In this document: one piece after another, positions 25,144 to 33,145 of the stretch
Layout: every line of letters begins with the position of its first letter
Numbering within the stretch: the first letter of the stretch is position 1
Assembly: GCF_029961765.1 (NCBI RefSeq)
Contig: NZ_CP124681.1
Span: 4,526,001 to 4,590,000 of the forward strand
From: Nocardioides sp. QY071
GTDB lineage: Bacteria; Actinomycetota; Actinomycetes; Propionibacteriales; Nocardioidaceae
Length of the DNA stretch: 64,000 nt
Direction of reading: 5' to 3'
The notes under the pieces: generated by a model
The model's input: only the letters and a program-made list of their open reading frames with translations
Told to the model about the DNA's origin: nothing
Database searches by the model: none
Program-made: the position numbers and the translations under genes

Positions 25144-25205
25144 ATAGTCCCTGCTCAAAAGCACCGCGACCCGCGAGAAACCGGTGCTTTTGGTCAGGGA
25201 CTATC
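25144..25205. repeat. Long imperfect hairpin between flgE and flbD
   Basis: ATAGTCCCTG-CT-CAAAAGCACCG (25144-25166) is complementary to CGGTGCTTTTG-GT-CAGGGACTAT (25182-25204), with only the middle two bases unpaired, around a 15-base loop. The unusual A/T content and near-perfect 23-bp arms set it apart from the surroundings. It can terminate the flgB-flgE transcript. Its right arm contains the TCAG -35 element of the next promoter. Confidence 0.7.
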
Positions 25206-25220
25206 GCAACCGGCCGATCA
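25194..25220 (+). promoter_or_regulatory. Sigma-28-like promoter of the flbD-motAB-fliL operon
   Basis: TCAG (25194-25197), 15 bases, then GCCGATCA (25213-25220). The -35 lies inside the right arm of the hairpin above, so hairpin formation in DNA or read-through transcription could influence it. The flbD GTG is about 70 bases further on. Confidence 0.65.
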
Positions 25221-25290
25221 GACCTGCGGAGCGCCACGGACGGCACTCCTTCCCAAGCATTGCCACAGCCACGCACACGGAGGTGCCGCG

Positions 25291-25563
25291 GTGATCTCGC
25301 TGACCCGACTCTCGGGGACGACGTTCCTGCTGAACGCCGACCTGATCGAGCGCGTCGACTGCACCCCGGACACCGTGGTGACCCTGGTCGACGGCACCAA
25401 GTACATCGTGGCCGAGTCCCTCGACGAGGTGCGCGACGCCGTCATCGACTACCGCGCGGCCATCGTGGCGCGCGCGGCGCTGCCCGACGCGTCCTCGGTC
25501 GCGCCGGTACGTACGCGCCAGGGCCGACTGGCCGCCGTACCCCCGCGAGGAGTGACCCCGTGA
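25291..25563 (+). CDS. flbD: FlbD-family flagellar protein
   Basis: This 90-residue protein belongs to the small FlbD (PF06289) family found before motA in many Gram-positive bacteria. The characteristic opening is ISLTRLSGTTFLLNADLIER followed by TPDTVVTLVDGTKYIVAESL. It acts on motility, but its molecular role is unclear. It should not be confused with the Caulobacter transcription factor of the same name. GTG 25291 is preceded by GGAGG. Its stop overlaps the motA GTG start. Confidence 0.88.
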   Translation: MISLTRLSGTTFLLNADLIERVDCTPDTVVTLVDGTKYIVAESLDEVRDAVIDYRAAIVARAALPDASSVAPVRTRQGRLAAVPPRGVTP

Positions 25564-26330
25564 AGGACATCGCAACCCCGGTCGGCATCGTCGTCGGCCT
25601 GGTGATCATCGTCGCGGCCAACGTGCTCGAGGGCGGCAACCCGATGAGCCTGCTGCTGCTGCCGCCGATGCTGCTGGTGCTGGGCACGACGATCATGGTC
25701 ACCGTCGCGGGCGGCACGATGAGCGACGCCAAGACCGCGATCACGGACATGAAGCGTGCGTTCACCGGCTCGGTCGAGCCGGCCGAGGCGCTGGTGCCGC
25801 AGGTCGTCTCGCTCGCCGAGCGGGCCCGCCGGGAGGGCCTGCTGGCCCTCGAGGACAGCCTGCGCGAGATCGACGACCCGTTCCTGGTCAAGGGCGTCAC
25901 GATGGCGATCGACGGCACCGACCCCGAGGACGTGCGCGACATCCTCGAGGCCGAGCTGCGCGCCAAGAAGCGCGACGACAAGCAGTCCGCCAAGTTCTTC
26001 GGCGACGCCGGCGCCTACGCGCCGACCATCGGCATCATCGGCACCGTCATGGGCCTGGTGCACGTGCTGGAGAACCTGGCCACGCCCGACGAGCTCGGCC
26101 ACCTGATCGCCGGCGCCTTCGTCGCCACCCTGTGGGGCGTCATGTCCGCCAACGTGATCTGGCTGCCGATCTCGAGCCGGCTCAAGCGGCTCGGCGAGCT
26201 GGAGTGCGCACGGATGGAGGTCGCCATCGAGGGCGTCGCCGCCATCCAGGCCGGCGCCAACCCGCGCCTGGTCGCGGAGAAGCTGCGCTCCCTGCTGCCC
26301 ACCGGCACCGTCGAGCGCGAGGCCGCCTGA
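25560..26330 (+). CDS. motA: Flagellar stator protein MotA
   Basis: This 256-residue membrane protein is the force-generating stator subunit. Four transmembrane helices are expected: about 7-25, 30-50, 150-170 (APTIGIIGTVMGLVHVL) and 185-205 (AGAFVATLWGVMSANVIWLP). The large cytoplasmic loop holds the charged residues that contact FliG (RARREGLLALEDSLREIDDP). The GTG start overlaps flbD, and the stop overlaps motB by one base. Confidence 0.95.
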   Translation: MKDIATPVGIVVGLVIIVAANVLEGGNPMSLLLLPPMLLVLGTTIMVTVAGGTMSDAKTAITDMKRAFTGSVEPAEALVPQVVSLAERARREGLLALEDSLREIDDPFLVKGVTMAIDGTDPEDVRDILEAELRAKKRDDKQSAKFFGDAGAYAPTIGIIGTVMGLVHVLENLATPDELGHLIAGAFVATLWGVMSANVIWLPISSRLKRLGELECARMEVAIEGVAAIQAGANPRLVAEKLRSLLPTGTVEREAA

Positions 26331-27391
26331 TGTCGGCCGGCAAGGCGGGCAAGGGCGCCGGGCCGCCCCGCCGGCGCCACCACGAGGAGGAGCACGACGA
26401 GCACGGCGGCGGGCACGAGCGCTGGCTGGTGACCTACGCCGACATGGTGACCTTGCTGATGGTGCTGTTCATCGTGATGTTCGCGATGTCGACCGTCGAC
26501 GAGAAGAAGTACGAGCAGCTCAAGGAGGGGCTCGCGATCGGCTTCGGCCGCGAGCAGTCGATCCTCAACGGCGCCAGCCCGGTCAGCAACGCCAAGGGCG
26601 CGAACGACCCGGGCGAGGCGTCGTACGAGATGCTGATGGCGCAGGTCCCCGAGGCCCAGCGCGAGACCGTCACGAAGCTCCTGCAGGAGTCGGACCGGCT
26701 CAGGAACGAGCGCACCCAGGGTGCCGCCCGTGCCGAGGTCGACCGGCTGCTGAAGGTCTGGAAGAGGATCGACAAGGCGCTGCGCGACCAGGGGCTGCGC
26801 GACGACGTCCGCGCCACCATCGACGAGCGTGGCCTGGTCGTCAGCCTGGTCTCCCAGCACGTCGTCTTCGAGCCCGACATGGCCGAGCTGACCGAGCGCG
26901 GCCGCCGCGTGGTGGACACCATCGCACCGGTGCTGGCCGAGCTGACCGAGCCGATCGAGCTCGACGGGCACACCAACCAGGAGCCGGTGAAGCCGCGGTA
27001 CTACCCCTCCGACTGGGAGCTGTCGCTGGCCCGGGCCGCCAATGTGCTGCACCGGCTCGAGGACAGCCACGCCATCCCGGCGCGCCGGCTGCGCGCCACC
27101 GGCTTCGGGCACACCAAGCCCCTGGTCGACCCGGCCCGGCGGGGCTCGCAGCGGGTCAACAAGCGCGTCGACATCCTGGTGCTCAGCCAGCAGCCGGCCG
27201 AGACCCGGGCCCTGATGGGTGAGGCGTACGCCGAGCTGCGCCGCGAGGCCGGCCTCGACGGACTGCCCGTCGACCCCGCCGGCGACGGCACCGGCTCCGA
27301 GCCGGCCGCCGCGGGTGTACCGATCCGCACCAAGGACAGCACCGACGACAGCACCGACGACAGCACCGACAGCAGGGAGGACCAACCGTGA
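26330..27391 (+). CDS. motB: Flagellar stator protein MotB
   Basis: This 353-residue protein carries ions with MotA and anchors the stator to peptidoglycan. After a His/Glu-rich cytoplasmic start, a single transmembrane helix (about 34-52) contains the essential Asp38 in TYADMVTLLMVLFIVMF. The OmpA-like domain (about 170-300) has ELDGHTNQEP and RRGSQRVNKRVDILVL. The C-terminus ends in a 12-base tandem repeat encoding DSTDDSTDDSTDS, an unusual acidic tail outside the family core. It overlaps motA and fliL. Confidence 0.95.
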   Translation: MSAGKAGKGAGPPRRRHHEEEHDEHGGGHERWLVTYADMVTLLMVLFIVMFAMSTVDEKKYEQLKEGLAIGFGREQSILNGASPVSNAKGANDPGEASYEMLMAQVPEAQRETVTKLLQESDRLRNERTQGAARAEVDRLLKVWKRIDKALRDQGLRDDVRATIDERGLVVSLVSQHVVFEPDMAELTERGRRVVDTIAPVLAELTEPIELDGHTNQEPVKPRYYPSDWELSLARAANVLHRLEDSHAIPARRLRATGFGHTKPLVDPARRGSQRVNKRVDILVLSQQPAETRALMGEAYAELRREAGLDGLPVDPAGDGTGSEPAAAGVPIRTKDSTDDSTDDSTDSREDQP

Positions 27392-27825
27392 CCACGACCA
27401 TGAACCCGCCCGCGGCCGCCGCGGAGAACGCGGCCGCCAAGGGCGGCAAGGGCCGCATGATCGGCATCGCCGTCCTCGTCCTGGCCCTGCTCGGCGGCGG
27501 CGCCTGGTTCTTCGTCCTCAAGCCGAGCGGCGAGACCGCGCCCAAGCCGGGCGAGGTCGTCTCGCTCGAGGCGATCCAGGTGAACCTCGCCGGCGGCCAC
27601 TACCTGCGCCTCGGCATGGCGCTCCAGCTGACCGAGGGCACCAAGGAGGCCGACGGCAGCAAGGCGCTCGACGCCGCCATCACCGTGTTCAGCGGCCTCC
27701 CGGTCGGCGAGGTCAACAAGCCCGACGTCCGCGAGGCCCTGCGCAAGCAGCTGCTCGACCGGCTCAAGGAGCGCTACGACCACGAGGTGATGGAGGTGTA
27801 CTTCACCGAGTACGTCACCCAATGA
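27388..27825 (+). CDS. fliL: Flagellar basal body-associated protein FliL
   Basis: This 145-residue single-pass membrane protein associates with the stator. The transmembrane helix is near residues 26-45 (MIGIAVLVLALLGGGAWFFV). The C-terminal periplasm-side domain has YLRLGMALQL and ends HEVMEVYFTEYVTQ, as in FliL. The GTG overlaps the motB stop. It appears to be the last gene of its transcription unit, because two strong palindromes follow directly. Confidence 0.9.
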   Translation: MTTTMNPPAAAAENAAAKGGKGRMIGIAVLVLALLGGGAWFFVLKPSGETAPKPGEVVSLEAIQVNLAGGHYLRLGMALQLTEGTKEADGSKALDAAITVFSGLPVGEVNKPDVREALRKQLLDRLKERYDHEVMEVYFTEYVTQ

Positions 27826-27826
27826 T

Positions 27827-27909
27827 CCCTCTATCCGTTCGATCGAACGGATAGAGGGACTCGGAGCCGGTCGGAGTCCCCCGGACCGTTCGATCGAACG
27901 GTTCGAGGG
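27827..27909. repeat. Two palindromes sharing CCGTTCGATCGAACGG between fliL and fliM
   Basis: The first palindrome is perfect over 32 bases (27827-27858). The second (27878-27909) has the same 16-base centre at 27886-27901 and imperfect flanks. Between them GGGACTC and GAGTCCC form a further pair. The first starts one base after the fliL stop and may be a terminator, although no T-run follows. Two copies of an identical 16-base palindrome also suggest a protein-binding site. Several GGGACCCT direct repeats fill the rest of the gap to the fliM promoter. Confidence 0.65.
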
Positions 27910-28011
27910 GGCAGACGGCCCCGCACACGGCCCGGCCCGGGACCCTCCCCGGGACCCTCCGTAGTCCGAACGGACCACGGGACCCTGACCGCCCGGCGTC
28001 CCGATGACCCC

Positions 28012-28038
28012 TCAGGTCGGCTCCGGCCGCGACGATGG
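28012..28038 (+). promoter_or_regulatory. Sigma-28-like promoter giving a leaderless fliM transcript
   Basis: TCAG (28012-28015), 15 bases, then GACGATGG (28031-28038), one mismatch from GCCGATGG. Seven bases later is the GTG at 28046. The spacing to the start codon is identical to that at cheB and cheR, which supports both the promoter and the choice of start. Confidence 0.6.
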
Positions 28039-28045
28039 GCTCGTC

Positions 28046-28963
28046 GTGACCCTCCAGCGGCCGCGCCGCCGACCCCGCACGGCCGAACCCACGCCGTACG
28101 ACTTCCGGCGACCCATCCAGCTCTCGCGCGAGCACCAGCGCACACTCCAGCTCGGGTTCGACAGCTTCGCGCGCCAGGCGACGACGGTGTTCACCAGCTC
28201 GCTGCGCACGGTGTGCACGGTGACCCTGGCGGGCATCGAGCAGCGCACCTACGCGGAGTACGTCGACAGCCTGGGCCCCTCGACGTACATGACGCTGTTC
28301 ACGGCGGACCCGATCCCCGGCACCGGCGTGCTGGAGATCCCGCTGTTCGCGACCATGTCGTGCCTGGACCACATGCTCGGCGGGCCCGGCTCGGACGAGC
28401 AGCCGGACCGGCCGCTGACCGAGATCGAGGACGGCGTGATCCGCGGCCTGGTCGAGCGCCTGCTCGGCGAGATGCGCTACGCCCTCGACGGGATCGTGAC
28501 CCTCGAGCCGAACGTCACCGGTGTCGAGTACAGCCCCCAGTTCGCCCAGGTCGCCAGCGCCGCCGACGTGATGGTCGTGGTCACCCTCGAGCTCAAGATC
28601 GGCGAGCGGGCGCACCGGGTCTCGGTGTGCCTGCCGTTCAGCGGCCTGCTCCCCCACCTCGCCAACGCCACCGGCAACGGTGCGGTCTCCGAGCGGGAGC
28701 GGGCGCAGCGCGCGCACTCGGCGCAGCTGCTGCAGGACCAGTTCCAGCGGGTCCCGGTGTCGGTGTCGGTGCGCTTCCGCCCGATCCCGGTCGACCCGGC
28801 GACGCTGGCCGACCTGCGCCCCGGATCCGTGCTCCGGCTCACCCACCCGGCGTCCGCGCCGCTGGACGTGACCGTCGCCGGCAACACCTTCGCCCATGCC
28901 ACCCCCGGCGCCCGTGGCCAGCGCCTCGCCGCCCTCATCGTCACCACGCCCGAGGAGTCCTGA
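28046..28963 (+). CDS. fliM: Flagellar motor switch protein FliM
   Basis: This 305-residue C-ring protein receives the CheY-P signal and sets rotation direction. The middle CheC-like domain includes SFARQATTVFTSSLRTVCTV and VEYSPQFAQVASAADVMVVV. The C-terminal SpoA domain (about 225-300) has PVSVSVRFRPIPVDPATLAD. The GTG at 28046 is preferred over the in-frame ATG at 28004, because it lies 7 bases after a matching promoter and neither has a ribosome site. The canonical N-terminal CheY-binding EIDAL-type motif is not obvious. Confidence 0.92.
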   Translation: MTLQRPRRRPRTAEPTPYDFRRPIQLSREHQRTLQLGFDSFARQATTVFTSSLRTVCTVTLAGIEQRTYAEYVDSLGPSTYMTLFTADPIPGTGVLEIPLFATMSCLDHMLGGPGSDEQPDRPLTEIEDGVIRGLVERLLGEMRYALDGIVTLEPNVTGVEYSPQFAQVASAADVMVVVTLELKIGERAHRVSVCLPFSGLLPHLANATGNGAVSERERAQRAHSAQLLQDQFQRVPVSVSVRFRPIPVDPATLADLRPGSVLRLTHPASAPLDVTVAGNTFAHATPGARGQRLAALIVTTPEES

Positions 28964-28968
28964 TCCCC

Positions 28969-29772
28969 ATGACCGATGTGCTCGACCCCACCCTGCTCGC
29001 CGAGGCCGTCGCGGTCGCCGCGGCCGCGTCCCTCCCGGCTGTCACGCCGCTGACGCCCGGCCCGGCGCAGCCCGGCTCGCCGCACGTCACCGCGGCCTTC
29101 GCGGGCGGCGCGATCGCCGAGCTCGACGGCGGCGTGCCCGGCAGCGTCGTGGTCCTCGTCGGCACCGAGCTGGTCGAGGCCCTCGCGAGCAGCCCGATCG
29201 GCGCGCTCGACGTGGCCGCCGCCGTCCAGCCGGCCCTCGACGCCGCCGCCCGCCGGCTCGGCGCCCACGCCCGCGGCGCCCGGACCCTCGACCTCGACGT
29301 GGAGGGGTACGACGTCACCGCCGAGCTCGGCGGCCCGTTCAGCGTGGTGCCGCTCATCGGCGCCGGCATCGCGGCCGCCGTCCTGGTCCCCGAGGCCACC
29401 CTCGCCGGTGCCCGCGAGCCTCTGGACGTCGAGGAGGTTGCGCAGCAACCGTCACGAGACGACGCAACCAACCTCCTCGAGGAGGCACCGTTCGTGCCCG
29501 CCTTCTCGGCGGCCGCCGCACCGCCGCGCGGCCTGGAGCTGCTCCAGGGCGTCGACATGGAGGTCACCGTCGAGCTCGGCCGCACCCGGATGACCGTGCG
29601 CGACCTGCTCGCCCTGACCCCGGGCGCCGTCCTCGAGCTGGACCGCGCCGCCGGCAGCCCCGCCGACCTGCTCGTCAACGGCCGTCTCGTGGCCCGCGGC
29701 GAGGTCGTCGTGGTCGACGAGGACTTCGGCCTGCGGGTCACCGAGATCCTCGACGCGAACGCCGCGGTCTGA
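28969..29772 (+). CDS. fliN: FliN-type switch protein with extended N-terminal domain
   Basis: This 267-residue protein ends in a SpoA domain (about 185-265) with LLQGVDMEVTVELGRTRMTVRDLL in two blocks and GAVLELDRAAGSPADLLVNG, the FliN core. FliN of enterobacteria has about 137 residues; the additional N-terminal about 150 residues resemble a CheC/FliY-like domain, but its D/S-x3-E-x2-N motif is not clear. The linker at residues 152-172 (DVEEVAQQPSRDDATNLLEE) is encoded by a copy of a dispersed palindromic repeat. The ATG at 28969 follows GAGGAG. Confidence 0.87.
   Translation: MTDVLDPTLLAEAVAVAAAASLPAVTPLTPGPAQPGSPHVTAAFAGGAIAELDGGVPGSVVVLVGTELVEALASSPIGALDVAAAVQPALDAAARRLGAHARGARTLDLDVEGYDVTAELGGPFSVVPLIGAGIAAAVLVPEATLAGAREPLDVEEVAQQPSRDDATNLLEEAPFVPAFSAAAAPPRGLELLQGVDMEVTVELGRTRMTVRDLLALTPGAVLELDRAAGSPADLLVNGRLVARGEVVVVDEDFGLRVTEILDANAAV
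29421..29480. repeat. Palindromic repeat embedded in frame in fliN
   Basis: Bases 29421-29461 match about 34 of 40 positions of the repeat at 9427-9464 on the other strand, including the GAGGAGGT block and the inner hairpin GGTTGC-GCA-GCAACC. The bases after it (29464-29480) contain the complement of the opening GAGGAGGTTG, so a full hairpin results. It encodes the linker between the two FliN domains. Confidence 0.6.
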
Positions 29773-29777
29773 CGCCC

Positions 29778-30194
29778 ATGTCCGACAGCATCAGCCTCGG
29801 AGAGCTGGCCGTGCGCCTGGTCGGCTCGCTGGCGCTCGTCGTCGGGCTGCTGCTGCTCATCGCCCGCTTCGCCAACCGCCGGTTCAAAGCCCCCGCCGGT
29901 GCGGCGATCCAGGTCGTGCAGCGCCAGGCCCTCGGTCGCGGCCAGGGCGTCGCGGTGGTCTCGGTCGGCACCCGGATCCTCGTGCTCGGCACCACCGAGC
30001 AGCAGATCACGCTGCTGGCGGAGGTCGAGCCCGACGAGGTCGGCCTGGACCTGACCCCGCCCGACCCGGAGTCCGAGCCGATCGACGTACCGTCCACCGC
30101 GGCGAGCCCGACCGGAGCCCTCAGCGGCTCCGTGCTCTCCCCGCAGACCTGGAAGGACGCCATGGCCGCCGTCACCGGGAAGCGGGCGTCGTGA
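29778..30194 (+). CDS. fliO: FliO-type flagellar export protein
   Basis: This 138-residue membrane protein aids assembly of the FliP ring. One transmembrane helix near 10-30 (AVRLVGSLALVVGLLLLIARF) is followed by the FliO core IQVVQRQALGRGQGVAVVSV and ILVLGTTEQQITLLAEV. The C-terminus is disordered. It begins 5 bases after the fliN stop and overlaps fliP by GTGA. Confidence 0.88.
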   Translation: MSDSISLGELAVRLVGSLALVVGLLLLIARFANRRFKAPAGAAIQVVQRQALGRGQGVAVVSVGTRILVLGTTEQQITLLAEVEPDEVGLDLTPPDPESEPIDVPSTAASPTGALSGSVLSPQTWKDAMAAVTGKRAS

Positions 30195-30952
30195 CGACCC
30201 TGTCCCTCGCGCTGACCCGGGTCGCGCTGGTCGTCGCCGACCCGAGCGGGCCCAAGGGGCCGAACGGGCCCGGCAAGGGCGGCGGCACCGTGCAGATCGA
30301 CCTGTCGGGGATGACCGACAAGCCGAGCAACAGCCTGCTGGTGTTCCTCGCCCTGACCCTGCTCAGCCTGCTGCCGGCCATCGTGCTGACCTGCACCAGC
30401 TTCACGAAGGTGCTCGTCGTGCTCGGCCTGACCCGCAACGCGCTCGGCCTCCAGCAGACCCCGAACAACCAGGTCCTCGCCGGCCTGGCGCTGTTCCTGA
30501 GCCTGTTCATCATGTCGCCGGTCCTCTCGCAGGTGAACAGCGACGGCGTGCAGCCCTACCTCGACGGCGACAAGACGACCTCAGCCGCCTTCCACGACGG
30601 CATGGAGCCGCTGCGGGAGTTCATGCTCGACAACACCGACGACGGCGAGCTGCAGCTGCTCACCAGCGTCGCCGACCGCAAGCTGCCCGAGAACCGCGAC
30701 GACGTCTCGACCGCCACCCTGATCCCGGCGTTCGTGCTGTCCGAGCTCAAGGACGCCTTCGTCATCGGGTTCATCATCTTCATCCCGTTCCTGGTCATCG
30801 ACATCGTCGTGAGCGGGGCGTTGATGAGCCTGGGCATGATGATGATGCCGCCGGTGATGGTGTCCCTGCCGTTCAAGCTGTTGCTGTTCGTGATGGTCGA
30901 CGGGTGGGCGCTGATCATCAAGGCGCTCGTCGCGTCGTACGGGACGGGTTAG
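30191..30952 (+). CDS. fliP: Flagellar export gate protein FliP
   Basis: This 253-residue protein forms the core ring of the export gate. Four transmembrane helices are visible. Signature segments are IVLTCTSFTKVLVVLGLTRN, LGLQQTPNNQVLAGLALFLS and, later, DAFVIGFIIFIPFLVIDIVV with SLGMMMMPPVMVSLPFKLLL. An N-terminal Gly/Pro-rich stretch (PSGPKGPNGPGKGGG) precedes the first helix; part of the N-terminus may be a signal sequence, as in other FliP. Confidence 0.96.
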   Translation: MTTLSLALTRVALVVADPSGPKGPNGPGKGGGTVQIDLSGMTDKPSNSLLVFLALTLLSLLPAIVLTCTSFTKVLVVLGLTRNALGLQQTPNNQVLAGLALFLSLFIMSPVLSQVNSDGVQPYLDGDKTTSAAFHDGMEPLREFMLDNTDDGELQLLTSVADRKLPENRDDVSTATLIPAFVLSELKDAFVIGFIIFIPFLVIDIVVSGALMSLGMMMMPPVMVSLPFKLLLFVMVDGWALIIKALVASYGTG

Positions 30953-30957
30953 CTGCG

Positions 30958-31227
30958 ATGACCGACACCGCGATCATCGAGATCGCCCTCAAGACCATGC
31001 TGGTGGCGCTCAAGCTGTCGGCGCCGATCCTCGCGACCTCGCTGGTCATCGGCTTCGCCATCTCGCTGTTCCAGTCGATGACCCAGATCCAGGAGTTCAC
31101 GCTGTCGTTCGTGCCCAAGCTGGTGGGCGTCGGCCTCGCGCTGCTGTTCTGCGGCAACTGGATGCTGCACACCCTGATGGCCTTCACCCGCGAGCTGTTC
31201 GACCTGCTCCCGGGCCTGCTCGCCTAG
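30958..31227 (+). CDS. fliQ: Flagellar export gate protein FliQ
   Basis: This 89-residue protein has two transmembrane helices, as all FliQ do. Recognisable segments are LKLSAPILATSLVIGFAISL, FQSMTQIQEFTLSFVPKLVG and the second helix that follows. ATG 30958 starts 5 bases after the fliP stop. Confidence 0.95.
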   Translation: MTDTAIIEIALKTMLVALKLSAPILATSLVIGFAISLFQSMTQIQEFTLSFVPKLVGVGLALLFCGNWMLHTLMAFTRELFDLLPGLLA

Positions 31228-31234
31228 GCCGACC

Positions 31235-32002
31235 GTGGTCCTCTCCGTCGACGGTGCCGCGCTCAGCGCCCTGCTGCTCGCCTCGGTGCGGGTGGTGGCG
31301 TGGCTGGTCGTCGTACCCCCCTTCGCGACGCGGGGGATCCCGACCATGGCCAAGGTCGTGCTGGCGCTCGGGCTGTCCCTGGCGATGGCGCCGACGCTCG
31401 CCACCCAGGACCTGCCCGGTACGACGCCCGGGCTCGTCATGGCCACCGCGGCCCAGGCCCTGATCGGCCTGGGTATGGGATACGTGACGATGCTGCTGTT
31501 CTCGGCGATCGGCGCCGCCGGCTCGCTGGTCGACGTTTTCGGCGGCTTCGCGCTGGCCGCGGCGTGGGACCCGCTGGCGATGAACTCCAACACCGTCTTC
31601 GGCCGCTTCCACCAGCTGCTCGCGACCGCGCTGCTCGTCGTGTCGGGCGGGCACCTGATCGTGGTCGGCGGGCTGCTCAGCACGTTCAAGTACCTGCCGC
31701 TGACCGGCATGCCCGACGTGTCCAGCTGGGACGGCGTGCTGCTGACGGCGTTCTCGATGTTCTTCACCGTCGCGGTGCAGATGGCGCTGCCGATGATCGC
31801 GGTGCTGTTCGTCGCCGACCTCGCGCTGGCGCTGCTGACCAAGGTCGCGCCCCAGCTCAACGCGCTGAGCATGATGTTCCCGGCCAAGGTCGGCATGACG
31901 CTGCTGCTGCTCGGCCTGTCCTTCCCGATGCTGCCCGGCGCGCTCGACCGTCTCGTCACCTACGCCAACCAGGCGATGGCGACCATGGCCGGAGCGGGGT
32001 GA
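31235..32002 (+). CDS. fliR: Flagellar export gate protein FliR
   Basis: This 255-residue protein completes the FliP-FliQ-FliR gate. It is strongly hydrophobic with about six membrane segments. Typical FliR elements are VVVPPFATRGIPTMAKVVLA, IGLGMGYVTMLLFSAIGAAG and GLSFPMLPGAL near the end. The GTG start at 31235 is 7 bases after the fliQ stop. Confidence 0.94.
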   Translation: MVLSVDGAALSALLLASVRVVAWLVVVPPFATRGIPTMAKVVLALGLSLAMAPTLATQDLPGTTPGLVMATAAQALIGLGMGYVTMLLFSAIGAAGSLVDVFGGFALAAAWDPLAMNSNTVFGRFHQLLATALLVVSGGHLIVVGGLLSTFKYLPLTGMPDVSSWDGVLLTAFSMFFTVAVQMALPMIAVLFVADLALALLTKVAPQLNALSMMFPAKVGMTLLLLGLSFPMLPGALDRLVTYANQAMATMAGAG

Positions 32003-32008
32003 TCGTCG

Positions 32009-33145
32009 GTGGCCGGTAGCGAGGAGAAGACCGAGAAGCCCACTCCCAAGCGGAAGAAGCAGGCCCGCAAGGACGGCCAGGTCCCACGCACCCCCGAGCT
32101 CGGCGGCTGGCTGGGCCTCCTGGTCGCCTCCCTGGCGATGGGCCCGCTGCTCGACCACGAGCTCGGCGCGCTGCGCACCATGATGGCCACCTCGCTGCGC
32201 TCCGCCTCGGACCCGTCCGTCTCGTTGGCGCTCACCCTGCTCGGCGACGCCGGGCGTCACGTGTTCGTCACCCTGCTCGCGCTGGGCTCGATGATGCTGG
32301 TCGTCGGCGTCGTCTCGGCCCTGGCGCAGGGCGGCTTCTTCCTCTCCCCCAAGCTCGCCAAGCCCGACCCCAAGAAGCTCGACCCGTTCAAGGGCGCGAA
32401 GCGACTGTTCGGCCCGCACGCCGTGTGGGAGGGCGTGAAGGTCCTCGGCAAGAGCTCGGTCGTCGCGTTCCTCGCCTGGGGTGCGGTGAAGTCGATGATG
32501 CCGCTCGTCGGCGGGCTGCTGCCGATCGGCGTCGTGCTGCACCAGGTCACCGCCGAGGTCTCCCGGCTCCTGCTCACCGTGGCCGTCGCGGGCCTGGTCA
32601 TGGCTGCCGCCGACTACGCCATGATGCGGCGCCGGATCGGCAAGCAGCTGCGGATGAGCCACAGCGAGATCAAGCAGGAGCACAAGCAGGCCGAGGGCGA
32701 CCCCATGGTCAAGAGCGCCATCCGCGCCCGCCAGATGGCCGCGGCCCGCAACCGGATGATCGCCGACGTGGCCACCGCCGACGTACTGCTGGTCAACCCC
32801 ACCCACGTCGCGGTCGCCCTGCGCTACGACCCCGAGCAGGGCGCACCCCGGGTGGTCGCCCGCGGTGCCGGCGCGATCGCCGCCCGGATCCGTGAGGTGG
32901 CCGCCGAGGAGCGGGTTCCGCTCGTCCAGGACGTCCCGCTGGCCCGCGCGCTCTACCGGCACTGCCAGGTCGGCCAGGAGATCCCCCGCGAGCTGTGGGC
33001 CGCGGTCGCGCAGGTGCTGGCGTTCGTGCTCAGCCGCCGGCACGCGGGCCAGTACGGCGGCGAGCACCGCACTCCTCGTCGTACCGACGACCTGCCGGAG
33101 GTGCTCGCCCTCTCCCGCCGCCGGCGGGCCGCGGAGGGTGCATGA
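32009..33145 (+). CDS. flhB: Flagellar export switch protein FlhB
   Basis: This 378-residue protein controls which substrates are exported. After a basic start (EKTEKPTPKRKKQARKDGQV), four transmembrane segments span roughly 28-215. The cytoplasmic domain has the autocleavage site NPTH at 263-266 in LLVNPTHVAVALRYD, where self-cleavage changes specificity once the hook is complete. The last codons lie in a perfect hairpin (33140-33171) that includes the stop. Confidence 0.96.
   Translation: MAGSEEKTEKPTPKRKKQARKDGQVPRTPELGGWLGLLVASLAMGPLLDHELGALRTMMATSLRSASDPSVSLALTLLGDAGRHVFVTLLALGSMMLVVGVVSALAQGGFFLSPKLAKPDPKKLDPFKGAKRLFGPHAVWEGVKVLGKSSVVAFLAWGAVKSMMPLVGGLLPIGVVLHQVTAEVSRLLLTVAVAGLVMAAADYAMMRRRIGKQLRMSHSEIKQEHKQAEGDPMVKSAIRARQMAAARNRMIADVATADVLLVNPTHVAVALRYDPEQGAPRVVARGAGAIAARIREVAAEERVPLVQDVPLARALYRHCQVGQEIPRELWAAVAQVLAFVLSRRHAGQYGGEHRTPRRTDDLPEVLALSRRRRAAEGA

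Noticed and set aside
27340..27376. Tandem repeat at the motB end as a phase-variation tract
   Set aside because: The unit is 12 bases, so gain or loss would keep the frame; it only changes the length of an acidic tail.
27827..27901. LexA (SOS) box
   Set aside because: The actinobacterial box is GAAC-N4-GTTC; the palindromes here read GTTC-GATC-GAAC, the opposite arrangement.
28004..28045. ATG at 28004 as the fliM start
   Set aside because: It has no ribosome site and would place the matching promoter inside the gene; GTG 28046 lies 7 bases after the -10 as at cheB and cheR.
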